Below, piece after piece: positions 12,388 through 22,613 of a stretch of DNA of 64,000 bases. Position numbers and translations under genes: made by a program. The notes below the pieces were generated by a model that was not told the origin of the DNA, searched no databases, and was given only the letters and a program-made list of their open reading frames with translations. The stretch covers positions 4,655,047-4,719,046 of the forward strand of contig NC_087388.1 of assembly GCF_963675165.1 (NCBI RefSeq). The letters run 5' to 3'. Position 1 is the first letter of the stretch; each line of letters opens with the position of its first letter. Origin of the DNA: Halichondria panicea (taxonomy: Eukaryota > Porifera > Demospongiae > Suberitida > Halichondriidae).

Positions 12388-13273
12388 CTAAACAAGCAAT
12401 GACGGTTCAGATCGTAGCTGGTCGAACTCTGACCCTTGCCATGCCCCTTCATCAAACACACCTCCTGATAACGTCTCGCTCCGATGATCGTAATGAATTA
12501 CATCACTATTGGAGTCTTTCCTTCTCTGATCTAAACTTCCATTGTATGCGTACGGAGTGCTACAGTTGTCTTCATAATTATGAGCTTCTGCAAGTTCGAT
12601 TGTGTTGCTTCCATCGTGTAGCGTGGAGTGTGCCAAGACTCCTGCGTTAAATGTACTTGCTGGGTTGTACAACACAGGAGTAGCTTCCAGTAGAGCAGGA
12701 GCACTACTGAGAGGGTGTGTGTGATTTTGTAGTCCAGTTGATTTGGTTGGCGGGGTGAATGGTACTTGAGGGGAGAGGTGTGCTGCCTGACTGGTGCCAT
12801 AGTTATTGGGTGTCATAGAACTTGAAGGGTGGTAGTTGTGGAGTGGAGAAGTTTGGGGTGTATACTGGGTTTCATGTACTTGATTCTGTGATGGAGTGTC
12901 CCCTTCAATGGCGGCTCGATATCTCACTGAAACCTCCAGACTTGTGTCGTAAGTGTTTGAAGAATTCTTAGGAAACATATTCCTAGGCACAAAACCGAGT
13001 TTTGGTGGAGGCCCAACATTTGATTCATTATGAATAGGAGTTTTTGAGCCAGGTGTACTTTGACTGTTTCTGGTAGCACCAACGTTTTGAGTGATATCGA
13101 GTGTTTTAGAGTTGGTAACAGACTTGTTATGTCCAGATGTGTTTTGAGCACCATTAGGGAAAGGTGCTGACAGATTGAGTGTGGCATTGTTTGTAGGGGT
13201 AGTGGGGGAGAGCATGAAGGGAGAGGTGATGGGGTGGTCGCCAAACAAGGACCTCCAAATGGTGCTTCTCTGT

Positions 13274-13338
<65 letters not shown>

Positions 13339-16300
13339 AGGGTTAGTAATAGTGTTACACATTAAACAGCTATACATGTGTAATAAGTAAAAGCAAATTG
13401 AGATATTGAACATGCAACATTTGATAAGAGAAATTCGTATTTTTACGGATAGCAATTGGATCACAGAACTATGTAAAGTTATGGTTGTTACAAGAGTTGA
13501 TTTCAGTTGCCTCCTATCAAAATGCAAGACGTCCTAATACAATACTGTGACAACTTAAGCACAATTAAGTCATAATGAAGAGGAAGTATCTAGACTCACA
13601 CTGATCTTGTTGGAGTAGAGCGTGGAGATCCGCTGTCGTGTTCTGACAAACCCGACTAGAGGGGGAGGGGCACACCCCTCGTCACTCACAAGGTACTGTA
13701 GAGGGTGGGGGCATTCTAATATTCTAATATTCAGGAATGCCACGTGTTCAGTTACCATACTTTAACACACTGCTATAGACGTACCTAGAAATAATTAAGA
13801 TTAAAATGTCAGCAACCTACATGTGTGTGTATTCTATTCAATCCTCTATCTCAATTGAACACACAAATTTGCCTCTTTTACGTAATATGTATCAAAACTA
13901 GCTAGGCCTAAGATGTGGTTATATTTTGTTTGGTGTTGGTTAGAGCTATATCTACCACTGACCAGTGCGGACACATCCCTGTCTCTATGATAGGGACAAA
14001 GTGGTTGCCCCAATAGTACCAGCTATAGCTATAGCTACACTGAGCCACAGGTTACTAGTAGCTACAGACACTCACCCTTAGTTCGTACGGACAGTACTCC
14101 TCTCCCTTGAGTTGCTCAGCCAACGCTCTCGCTATCGTTAGAATGGAGCCCAAGGGAGCATTACAAGACAGGCTCATCGCAAACTACATGTTAAGGGGGA
14201 GGGGCAACGTAAAACCACATCAAGATATAAGTACACATGATCAGTTCCAGTCCACAGAGCATGGGTTCGAGCAAATAGCTTTTTGCATACGGTAATTGTT
14301 CGCATTCCAATACCATAATTATATACGTACGGCACACTTTATTCGGATATTATTAGTCTCGCAAATGGATGGAGCTGGTACACCGATTCTTACTTACTTG
14401 CATAAACGATTCAATTGTCTTGCACAAGAGGAGTTCTTGCTTGTAGTGTACAAGGATTGCCACGGCCATAAATAATTGGAAATGCTTCGTAAGATGATCA
14501 CACCAGATAATCTGTATAGGCACAACATCAAAACGGCACTCTCGCGTATATTAAAGATAACAGTATCCCAGTTTGTACTACTGAAGCTAGATACAGCTGC
14601 TTAATTTACACCCATCAACTTACCTCCCAGAGAGAGATGACATCTTCCATTGAAAACTCCCTTTTGAAGTTCAGCAAAACACCCCTGAAGGAAAACACAA
14701 ACAGAACTTAAACACTAAACGCACTCAGTTCATTCCTTTTTTAGATGTCGTAGCGAATTTGAGACTGCATGGTATTAATTCTAACGTAAAATAAGTATTT
14801 GAATCACAATACTAGACTTACCTGTAACAAAACATCCAGTCATCATCTCCATGGATACCATCTGTATAATACACAATTCATCATAATAAACAACACACTG
14901 AGATAACACAATGAACAGTTGATGAAGGCCTCACCGATGTGATTGTGCAGCTGTGTGTCGGCATAGTAACAGAGCCGAGCCACGGAAGAAAGAGGTTGAG
15001 AGAGAGTTAAATCAGAAAACACGTGAGTCTGCATGTGAACAGAAAGTTAAGAACAGAAACTTAAAATTCAATTCTTAAACATGTACCGAGTATATTATAA
15101 GCATTGAACGTGTGCATGGGTAGAGCTTTAATTTGGAATAATTCTTTTGTTTGTGTACCAAGAAATCCCATGTACATAGCCATTCATTCACGCCATTCAT
15201 TCACGCTTAAACAGAGGAACAGATTTCTTCATTAATTATTATTCTTCATATTCAAGTTAAACATTAAACCCACACTGAGCACACTGATGCGATCAAGCTA
15301 ACGTTAACGCACCATTCTCCTCATGACCTCTGCCAGACACCAGAACGCTTGATGCTCACAACCCAGCATCAGCAGCAGTGGTGACAGAAACTCGTTCATA
15401 CCTTGAACATAGCCTGAGGGGGAAATTATAAGGAAATGACAATCAGCCTCCTTGTACGAAAATACCGTCTACATAATAAAAAGCTGCAGAGTTTGATTTT
15501 GGCACCAATATATTAGAAAGATAAACTATTCGTCATTTTCTAAACGAGCTTCTAAGCTTAGATCCTGTTCTCTGAGTTATAATTATATCAAGGACGTATA
15601 AAGAGAAGAGGGCATATGCAACTATACAGTCTATCGTATTATAAACGAGCGGGGGCGTATGTCTAAAAATAGTAAACAAATTATTGCACGTGCGCACTTT
15701 ATACTCTAGACTAACTTTATTCCCTAGTGGGCGGTTGGCTAAATATAGCATATCCTGCTGACTCATCAATACTAATATGACGCATACACAGAATACATAC
15801 ACATTGTGAGTTGCATGCCCTCTTCTCTTTATACGCCCTTTGTTATTATACAGTACCTCTTCTCTTTATATGCCCTTTGTTATTATACAGTACCTCTTCT
15901 CTTTATACGCCCTTTGTTATTATACAGTACCTCTTCTCTTTATACGCCCTTTGTTATTATACAGTACCTCTTCTCTTTATACGCCCTTTGTTATTATACA
16001 GTACCTCTTCTCTTTATACGCCCTTTGTTATTATACAGTACCTCTTCTCTTTATACGCCCTTTGTTATTATACAGTACCTCTTCTCTTTATACGCCCTTT
16101 GTTATTATATACAGTACAAATGTCACTATCACACACAGCTAATGTAGTACATGCAACCATGGCAACCATGGCACCTCTACGATTGGTTACGTACCAAGGT
16201 CAATGTTGTAGACACAGAAGGTGGTGAGCACTCTGTTGAGAATGCTAATGTTCTCAGTGGCCTCTGGTCCGCTTCCTTTAAAGGAGGCGTGGCTTCTATC

Positions 16301-16713
16301 AGTACGCACACAGTCCTTGCCTAGTGTGCACAAGATAAGACACGATATAATTACCATTTCAAAACATGGAATGTGGGAAAAAGGGAATTTGGGGGTTCAA
16401 GTACAGCATCAGAAGGAGCTCAATTACAGGTCATTGAGATTAGTAAAACGTCTAAAACACAAGACTTAGAAAAAGCATTCAATTATAGGGGGCATTCATT
16501 AATTGTATACGTATATAGCAACCAACCTATGACTCTGATGTAATCTGCGACACCATCGGGAATAACCCCACACTGCCAGGTGTCCACTAGCCGTTGGTAC
16601 TCCAGTCTGTGTGTGTGTGTGTGGGGGGGGAATCGTGTGTGCATGTGTGCGTGTGCACGCGCGTGTGTGTGTGTGTGTGGGGGGGAATTGTGTGTGCATG
16701 TGTGCGTGTGCGC

Positions 16714-16748
<35 letters not shown>

Positions 16749-17510
16749 TGTGATGGCCGATATACTATACGTCTGGGAGGTCACCACACCTCCAGCTAGT
16801 AGTGGGTGTTAACCGTTTGCAACTAAAGACTTATTTGGGAGCATATCAAGGAGCTTCATGCAGTCATCACATAGTAACTGTATATATAACAACCTCTGAC
16901 CATTAGGAACATAACAAGCCTCTTAGCTGAGCTGGTTCAAGAGACTGTACATACATTAATCACCATTGCACTGGCTGTTTATTACCTCTTATCTGTGTCT
17001 ATCTGTTCCCTCTCTTCTCTTGTTGACAGGAATGGATAATAGGCAAGCAGAAACTTCCACACTCGACCTCTAACCTCAGGGCAAATGCCCTGGGGGGGGG
17101 GGGAGGAACATTGAATGGGTACCAGTATAACAAGAGGAATTTCAGTGACATATCTCAGGGGTAACAGTGCAACGTTAACATAATACAGTTGAACCAATGG
17201 TTCTGAGCAGTAAAATGAGCTCAACTGGACCTCTAGATTTCCAGGCCTGATAATCACGCATAATAGTCTAGTCTACCTCATGGAAGGTCCACTTTCTGAC
17301 GGAGTATTCATCGAGAACTTTGCCACTGGAATCCTGGAATAAGGCCCATACTGAGCCTGTGATCTTCTGCATGTCAATCACCAGGGGCATGATTGGTCTT
17401 GAAGACACGTACGTACCTATAGAGCTCCACCTAATACTACTAGTCTGTTCAGCCTTGTATCGTACATAGATTCTAGACACAGATAATGAAGACAAAGATC
17501 CCTCCTCCAT
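12388..17510 (-). CDS. TBC-domain Rab GTPase-activating protein, 12 exons
   Basis: Exons (minus): 17510-17277, 17089-16986, 16606-16527, 16320-16195, 15413-15313, 15028-14935, 14861-14822, 14684-14624, 14511-14398, 14183-14076, 13655-13600, 13267-12388. All phases agree; 665 residues. The TBC domain opens with [15 protein letters not shown] and WKFLLAYYP. The arginine finger motif IxxDxxR is IGKDCVR (139-145, R145) and the glutamine finger is GYVQG (Q185). Later conserved pieces are FWCL, FKREFS and IIWCDH. The family accelerates GTP hydrolysis by Rab GTPases. Sequence style is nearest to the Gyp7/TBC1D15-17 or SGSM groups; the exact subfamily is uncertain. The C-terminal 290 residues are Ser/Thr/Pro/Asn-rich and look disordered. 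Start: the reading frame is open a little further 5', but the first in-frame ATG is at 17510. The donor of exon 1 (GAG|gtagac) is weak. Confidence 0.85.
13276..13336. repeat. (TG)n microsatellite at the TBC last-exon acceptor
   Basis: Pure (TG)n on plus, so (CA)n on minus, ending in cttacagag directly before TBC exon 12. Confidence 0.9.
15820..16117. repeat. 37-bp minisatellite, eight units
   Basis: Eight near-perfect copies of a 37-bp unit (ctcttctctttatacgccc followed by tttgttattatacagtac) lie in the TBC intron between 15413 and 16195. The last unit has two extra bases (tata). The unit core matches in inverted orientation 'cgtataaagagaagagggc' at about 15595-15613 in the same intron and a similar stretch near 37795. 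ORFs across it (FIRPLLLY repeats) occur in all three frames and are not genes. Confidence 0.9.
16611..16746. repeat. Compound (TG)n/G-run microsatellite at a TBC acceptor
   Basis: Two ~65-bp sub-blocks of TG units separated by GGGGGG-AATTGTG. On minus it ends in (CA)nG at the acceptor of TBC exon 3 (16606). Confidence 0.9.
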
Positions 17511-17631
17511 GAGGTACCAACCACTCCCCCACCTTTTGTTGCTCTTGGCGCATGCGTACAACAAACCACGTGGAGCAGTTGTCACATCTCACAGCTGCAA
17601 CTGAAGCAGAAGGTAGTGAGTCTCTATCCAG
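17511..17631. promoter_or_regulatory. Bidirectional promoter, TBC gene / snoRNA host
   Basis: The first TBC ATG (minus, 17510) and host exon 1 (plus, 3' end 17631) face away from each other across about 100 bp. The interval includes the palindrome CGCATGCG at 17549-17556, a core resembling an NRF-1 site, and a CpG-bearing stretch. Transcription starts are not determined. Confidence 0.5.
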
Positions 17632-17779
17632 GTAAATCAGCTACTCTTGTGTGTTTGTGTTGTTTGTTACTTCATTCTCTACTCTCTTTTACAGGCCGTG
17701 AAGATGCTGTGAGCAATCCAGAATCCTTTGGTTGAATGTGCTGCAAAAAGGTATAATGTGCATTGCTTGTTGTACTTGT

Positions 17780-17855
17780 CTCTTTGATCATATTGGTTTG
17801 ATTGGAATTACCGTCTGATCTACTGTGCTTACCACTGGCATCTGAACTAAGGGAA
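17780..17855 (+). pseudogene. Decayed box C/D snoRNA copy
   Basis: Same family as the five copies downstream: ggaattaccgtctga is preserved, but box C reads TGATCA instead of TGATGA and the terminal box D position reads CTAA instead of CTGA. The 3' guide is also altered (ggcatctgaa). The flanking ccc/ggg stem is weakened. Probably non-functional or divergent. Confidence 0.65.
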
Positions 17856-17998
17856 TTTAGAATGTCATAGGATCTTTTAAACAAACAGCTTTCGTTTTAA
17901 GTTGTAGACAATGCCGCCCGCATTTATGCTGATCTTTTTGCTCTTAGGCTGTGATGTGAAAATGTTGTAATAGAAAATTATTACATTGTGTTTTTTGT

Positions 17999-18072
17999 TC
18001 CCTTTGATGATACTGGTTTATTGGAATTACCGTCTGATTAGCCGTGATTACCACTGGCACCAGAACTGAGGA
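17999..18072 (+). ncRNA. Box C/D snoRNA, copy 1 (18S 530-loop guide)
   Basis: Box C TGATGA at 18005-18010 and box D CTGA at 18066-18069, with internal CTGA (D') after ggaattaccgt. The D' guide is antisense to the universal 18S sequence CGGTAATTCC. The D guide contains ctggcaccaga, antisense to TCTGGTGCCAG of the same loop. The 3' flanking stem is less perfect than in other copies. Confidence 0.8.
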
Positions 18073-18313
18073 TCTAGGAATATTTTACCGTCAATATTGA
18101 AAGCTGTAATGTAATTCTTGTTTCTCTTTACCTTTATCTGTTTGTACATCTGTAGGTACTGCCTTCCACCTTAATCAAAGACGGGGAAGACGAACCAAAA
18201 ATGTGTGGAAAAGTTTGGAAGAGAAATTGGTAAATTCGAGTATCTAGCTGTACTAGTAATACTGTCAACAATTGTAAGAAGTTTAGAAAAATGATGCTTG
18301 ATAGACCTGTTTC

Positions 18314-18447
18314 TAGCCTGCTTGCCACAGAGCACTGACAGTCCGTACAGTGACCCTATCCAGAGCGGGCTCATAGTAACAATCATTGATGGACCACAAT
18401 AGGAAACTGGTTACCTTCACTACAATAGGTTTTCAGTGTCGACAAGT
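18314..18447 (+). ncRNA. H/ACA-type snoRNA, copy 1
   Basis: 134 nt. The first hairpin is closed by AGCCTGC / GCGGGCT, the hinge ATAGTA fits the H box ANANNA, the second hairpin is closed by CATTGA / TCAGTG, and ACA at 18442-18444 lies three bases before the end. It is intronic in the host gene. It differs from the other copies by a few bases (gtccgtacag). Confidence 0.7.
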
Positions 18448-18804
18448 GGACACACCTTTTGAATGCTGTACACTGTAATTATAATATAAGTATACCTTCT
18501 TGTATTCTCCTCCGTTTCAGAATCTTTGCAACACACCGTCAGTTAGTTAATTAGAGCGTTATACAATCCTCAAATGGAATATGTGTACTCACTGTGGTCT
18601 GGTTTACTACAATAATTGGGAGCATTTCCCATAAATACTGTGTAAGGAACTCGTAATGCTCAACATGTGTTGCTAACTCTATACATGCATGCACAGTATC
18701 ACTTTTTATGATTATTTATATTTTGGTAATCTAGATTGTGGAGATACTGCAAGCAACACTGAATTTGGTAAGTATTGATTGTGTGTGCATTATGTATATA
18801 ATTT

Positions 18805-18881
18805 TTCCCGTTGATGATACTGGTTTATTGGAATTACCGTCTGATTAGCCGTGATTACCACTGGCACCAGAACTGAGGGAA
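18805..18881 (+). ncRNA. Box C/D snoRNA, copy 2
   Basis: Box C at 18812-18817, box D at 18873-18876, terminal stem ttccc/gggaa. The guides are identical to copy 1, so it should direct the same two sites in the 18S 530 loop. Confidence 0.85.
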
Positions 18882-19071
18882 TTTAGTTGAATGGTTATTT
18901 GCACTTCTCATGCAAGCTTTTATTACTATAATATTTCATTTTGAATACGTATAGGAAGATATCCCATCAAGCCTGCTCGCCATGTTATAGGTGTGGAGAT
19001 GCTGAGCAAAATGGAATAATTATGGCGAGTATCATAATTTATGAATGTACGTATAATTATACTGTTAATTT

Positions 19072-19148
19072 TTCCCTTTGATGATACTGGTTTATTGGAA
19101 TTACCGTCTGATTAGCCGTGATTACCACTGGCACCAGAACTGAGGGAA
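19072..19148 (+). ncRNA. Box C/D snoRNA, copy 3
   Basis: Box C at 19079-19084, box D at 19140-19143, stem ttccc/gggaa. The internal sequence is identical to copy 2. Confidence 0.85.
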
Positions 19149-19304
19149 TATGGATATGTCTTGGTTAAAATATCTTCTAATTAAGAGCATGCACATGTTG
19201 ATATTACTTTTATCTTGATGTCGTTATATACATACAGTACAGGTGTTGGGAATTGAAAAATGCTCAAGAAATTTGTTGTTAAAAGGTGGGAGAAGTGTGT
19301 TTTG

Positions 19305-19382
19305 TTCCCATTGATGATACTGGTTAGTTTGGAATTACCGTCTGATTAATCGTGATTACCACTGGCACCAGAACTGAGGAAA
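19305..19382 (+). ncRNA. Box C/D snoRNA, copy 4
   Basis: Box C at 19312-19317, box D at 19374-19377. Small differences (ggttagtttgg; attaatcg) lie outside both guide cores, which are unchanged. Confidence 0.82.
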
Positions 19383-19621
19383 CTGATGTATTGTTGTATA
19401 TATTTGTGATAGTTGAGCATTCCGTTATGAACGCACTTTTCAAATGTTTTTGCTTGTATGGCAATTAACTGTTTTTGTTTTTCTGGTTCCCATAGGAAAT
19501 TGTGCTGGGCTGTGATGCACGAATGCACTGAAGATGAAGTACGAGTTAATAAACAGGTACTGTGTAAATGTCAGTACTGTATTATAATGTAGACACCCCT
19601 ACTTTAAAAAGAGTGTCGTCC

Positions 19622-19755
19622 TAGCCTGCTTGCCACAGAGCACTGACAGTCTGTGCAGTGACCCTATCCAGAGCGGGCTCATAGTAACAATCATTGATGG
19701 ACCACAATAGGAAACTGGTTACCTTCACTACAATAGGTTTTCAGTGTCGACAAGT
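19622..19755 (+). ncRNA. H/ACA-type snoRNA, copy 2
   Basis: 134 nt. Same hairpin-hinge-hairpin-tail layout as copy 1, with ACA at 19750-19752. The sequence is nearly identical to copy 3. Confidence 0.7.
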
Positions 19756-20045
19756 GGGCACATACGTGTTGTTATTGGTTTATGCGTACTGGACTAACAA
19801 TTACACTATCACAATTTTATGTATAATTATTTCAGGAAGAAGAGTGCAAAACTTGACCCACTGGACATGGCAGAGGGTGGGTGCTGTACCTCATTCAAAA
19901 AGAAAACTCTAGCGTTGATCTATAATTGGACTAGTAGACTATTGTCAAGAGCTTGAGGGCGACCAGGGACTGGCTCTATAATGATGACGAAGACTGCATG
20001 CATCACGTTTTTATAGCTGGTGAGAATGTTTTTGTTCTAGATTAA

Positions 20046-20151
20046 GCTCTGAGCCGATGAAGAAAAGATATAGGAATTGCCGTGTGATGCCTATGAAGGC
20101 GTGTGAACACAGTGATCAATCAGAGGCATTGTCAATGAGTGATTATGATGT
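20046..20151 (+). ncRNA. Unclassified conserved intronic RNA element, copy 1
   Basis: About 105 nt, identical to 20986-21090 over nearly its full length while most surrounding intron sequence differs. A closing stem CTCTGA / TCAGAG and inner complementary pieces (ATAGG / CCTAT, GTGT / ACAC) suggest a folded RNA. It has a GATGA-like box, but no convincing box D or H/ACA layout. Probably a third host-encoded small RNA; the class is unknown. Confidence 0.5.
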
Positions 20152-20281
20152 TTGCTTGCAGGTGTTATCTTCGTTAGTTTCTAACTTCCTACTTTTCTTT
20201 TGCTGCAGGTTTAATTGACTTGTGTACAGAATGCTATAAAGACACATGGCGAAATTAAAATGTGAGTAAAAATAGTGTTAA

Positions 20282-20359
20282 TTCCCTTTGATGATACTGG
20301 TTTGTTTGGAATTACCGTCTGATTAGCCGTGATTACCACTGGCACCAGAACTGAGGGAA
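20282..20359 (+). ncRNA. Box C/D snoRNA, copy 5
   Basis: Box C at 20289-20294, box D at 20351-20354, stem attccc/gggaat. Guides are unchanged; the loop has ggtttgtttgg as in copy 4. Confidence 0.85.
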
Positions 20360-20677
20360 TTTTATTTGATTGCTGTATGGTAGAGCATTCATTGGAACAC
20401 ATTTTGCACTATTCAATTGACTGTTCTTATTTCTTGACTACCGTAGCTCTCTGTGGTATTGTTCTAGCTGGGCAGCGTGTGCGAACTTGTACTGAAATCT
20501 GGAGGAAAGGTGAACTAACAGGTACAGTTTCATGTATGTTGTGAAGGTAAACAGATTTTGTGTATTAAGTTTCATGTCCGCCTAAGGGGTTATATAAATG
20601 TTGATCCCGTACTCTTAAGATTGAAAGTGTATAAGCTAGCCCTTACTTAAAATATTCCTTCCTGGTTGACATATTTC

Positions 20678-20811
20678 TAGCCTGCTTGCCACAGAGCACT
20701 GACAGTCTGTGCAGTGACCCTATCCAGAGCGGGCTCATAGTAACAATCATTGATGGACCACAATAGGAAACTGGTTACCTTCACTACAATAGGTTTTCAG
20801 TGTCGACAAGT
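20678..20811 (+). ncRNA. H/ACA-type snoRNA, copy 3
   Basis: 134 nt, ACA at 20806-20808, same structure as copies 1 and 2. It lies in the block duplicated with the element at 20986. Confidence 0.7.
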
Positions 20812-20985
20812 GGGCACATACGTGTTGCTGGTTTTACGAGTACTTGATTACAATTCCTACAATTGACAATATATATATTTCAGAAGGATGAACTTCTACA
20901 CTGGACATGCACGGCGCCGATCCTATGTCAACGAGCTCGAGGACGGCCATAGTTGGTGAGAATGCTTTTGTTTTAATCATTAAGA

Positions 20986-21090
20986 TCTGAGCCGATGAAG
21001 AAAAGATATAGGAATTGCCGTGTGATGCCTATGAAGGCGTGTGAACACAGTGATCAATCAGAGGCATTGTCAATGAGTGATTATGATGTT
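20986..21090 (+). ncRNA. Unclassified conserved intronic RNA element, copy 2
   Basis: Second copy of the 20046-20151 element, with ATCTGA / TCAGAG as the closing stem. The compensating match at the stem base is consistent with structure being kept. Confidence 0.5.
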
Positions 21091-21442
21091 TTGCTTGTGT
21101 TTCTACTGGCTTTTTAAATCCTACTTTCTTTTTTGCTGCAGGTTTGGCTGGTTGATTTCTACCTGACAGCACCTATTAAAGATTTCGACATAATTATGCT
21201 ACTGTCATTTTCGCTGGCTGTGCAGAATTCTATGAACTGTTATGAACTGTATAAGCCCCAATTGTGTTAATGTGTAACTTATTAATGTCTTGTTTGTGTC
21301 TGTCTGTCTGTCAATAATAATTTTGCTATTTTCAAAGATGTTCGTTGGGCATGCCTAGTTTATTTTCAACGAGCCCCGCCTTCGCTTCCTCTGATTAGAC
21401 ACACAAATTAATAATTATAGGAAGAGTGACCTTTCCAATAAG

Positions 21443-22411
21443 ATGTCCTCAGACACTCCCTGCATCCCTGTGCTAAACTTTGCCAACCCAGACCGAGATG
21501 CCAAAGTCAAGCTCCTTGTTGAAGCCATGGAGAAGGTTGGATTTGTCTATATGGACAATGTACCCGGCTACAGCTTGGAAATTGAAGAGAAACTGCTGCA
21601 GGCTACCAAGTGGTTCTTTGCCAAACCTTTAGAAGATAAACTCAGAGTTTCTTGCACAAATTGGAACAAAGACGCCAAAGGATATTACAGAGGGTATATT
21701 CCCATCAACGTCAAGGAAGGTCATTTGAGAGAGCAATACGAAATGGGAGAAGAGCTTCCCGAAGATGACCCAGACCGAAATTCTGCCAACTACTTGTATG
21801 AACCAACTCCTTTTCCTGATGGTGAGGAAGGCTACACTTATCGTGAGCTGATGATGTCTCACTATGCTGCTATGACCAACGCTGGAATAGAATTTCTAAG
21901 ACTCTTAGCAAAAGGGCTTGAAGTTGCTGAAGATTTCTTCGACAAAAAATTCTTGCCAAAAACACTCTCAAGTCTTCGTATCATGCACTACCCCACATAC
22001 GGTGACACTCCTCAGCCAACGTTTGTTTGTGAAGAGCATTTTGACACACCTTTTGTTACTATTCTTACAACGTTTGCATATTCTGGTCTCGAGATAAAGA
22101 ACAAAAATGACGAGTGGGTGAAAGTTGCTCCACGTCCTGGTTCTCTGGTGGTGAACATCGGAGATCTCCTGTCTAGAGTGTCGAGGAGAAGATTCAAAGC
22201 GACCTGGCATCGAGTTAGAGACACTGGTGGAGATCGTTACTCTATTCCTTTCTTTTTTGAGCCTCGAGCAGATGCACAATTTGAGTTTTCACATGAGGAC
22301 GACCTCGGGTGGATAACTTATGGATCATGGATGGTGAATCATATGAGAAGATTTAAGTATCAATTTGGTCATTTGCCAGAATACCCGTCAGATTTACCAA
22401 TGTTTGGTTAA
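21443..22411 (+). CDS. 2-oxoglutarate/Fe(II)-dependent oxygenase, IPNS-like, copy 1
   Basis: Intronless, 322 residues. An N-terminal DIOX_N region (about 6-110, beginning IPVLNFANPDRDA) is followed by the double-stranded beta-helix core. Iron ligands are visible as HFD (H199, D201) and H256 in ATWHRVRD. The 2-oxoglutarate-binding RxS is RYS (265-267) in GGDRYSIPFFFEP. Members of this isopenicillin-N-synthase-like family hydroxylate, desaturate or cyclise small molecules; the substrate cannot be told from sequence. The protein has no signal peptide, so it should be cytosolic. A closely similar paralogue lies 202 bp downstream. Absence of introns beside multi-intron neighbours is notable and compatible with retroposition or transfer from a microbe, but does not prove either. 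Confidence 0.9.
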   Translation: MSSDTPCIPVLNFANPDRDAKVKLLVEAMEKVGFVYMDNVPGYSLEIEEKLLQATKWFFAKPLEDKLRVSCTNWNKDAKGYYRGYIPINVKEGHLREQYEMGEELPEDDPDRNSANYLYEPTPFPDGEEGYTYRELMMSHYAAMTNAGIEFLRLLAKGLEVAEDFFDKKFLPKTLSSLRIMHYPTYGDTPQPTFVCEEHFDTPFVTILTTFAYSGLEIKNKNDEWVKVAPRPGSLVVNIGDLLSRVSRRRFKATWHRVRDTGGDRYSIPFFFEPRADAQFEFSHEDDLGWITYGSWMVNHMRRFKYQFGHLPEYPSDLPMFG

Positions 22412-22613
22412 TTCTTGTATCATCTTATGACTATAATATAGCCATTTTTTATATGGAAGGTCACAATTGTCTCACATGCATGCACACATGTCTGTTTCAA
22501 TTATTGGATGTAGATCTGAACCTGAATGACCTTTAGTTTAAAGGTCATGACCATAAAAGATCTCATATTCCAAGAAACCCTCCTAGATCCTGATCTGACC
22601 TGACTCTACAGAA

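Larger units (their letters stand above)
17585..21330 (+). ncRNA. Non-coding snoRNA host gene with repeated guide-carrying introns
   Basis: Short exons with clean splice sites alternate with introns that contain snoRNAs. Examples are exon 1 ending at 17631 (CCAG|gtaaat), exon 2 17695-17750 (tttacag|GCC ... AAAAAG|gtataa) and a last exon beginning at 21142 (gctgcag|GTTT). Exons carry frequent stops (for example ATGCTGTGA in exon 2) and no shared long frame, so the spliced RNA looks non-coding, like animal GAS5/UHG-type hosts. Units have been duplicated: the intron pieces around 19622-20151 and 20678-21090 repeat as a block (H/ACA copy, short exon with CTGGACATG, then GGTGAGAATG donor and the 105-nt element). 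Start and end are approximate; no polyadenylation signal was assigned. Confidence 0.75.

Noticed and set aside
15806-16227. Three overlapping ORFs of 100-138 codons with FIRPLLLY-type repeats
   Set aside because: All frames are open because the 37-bp unit lacks stops; the region is an intron of the TBC gene.
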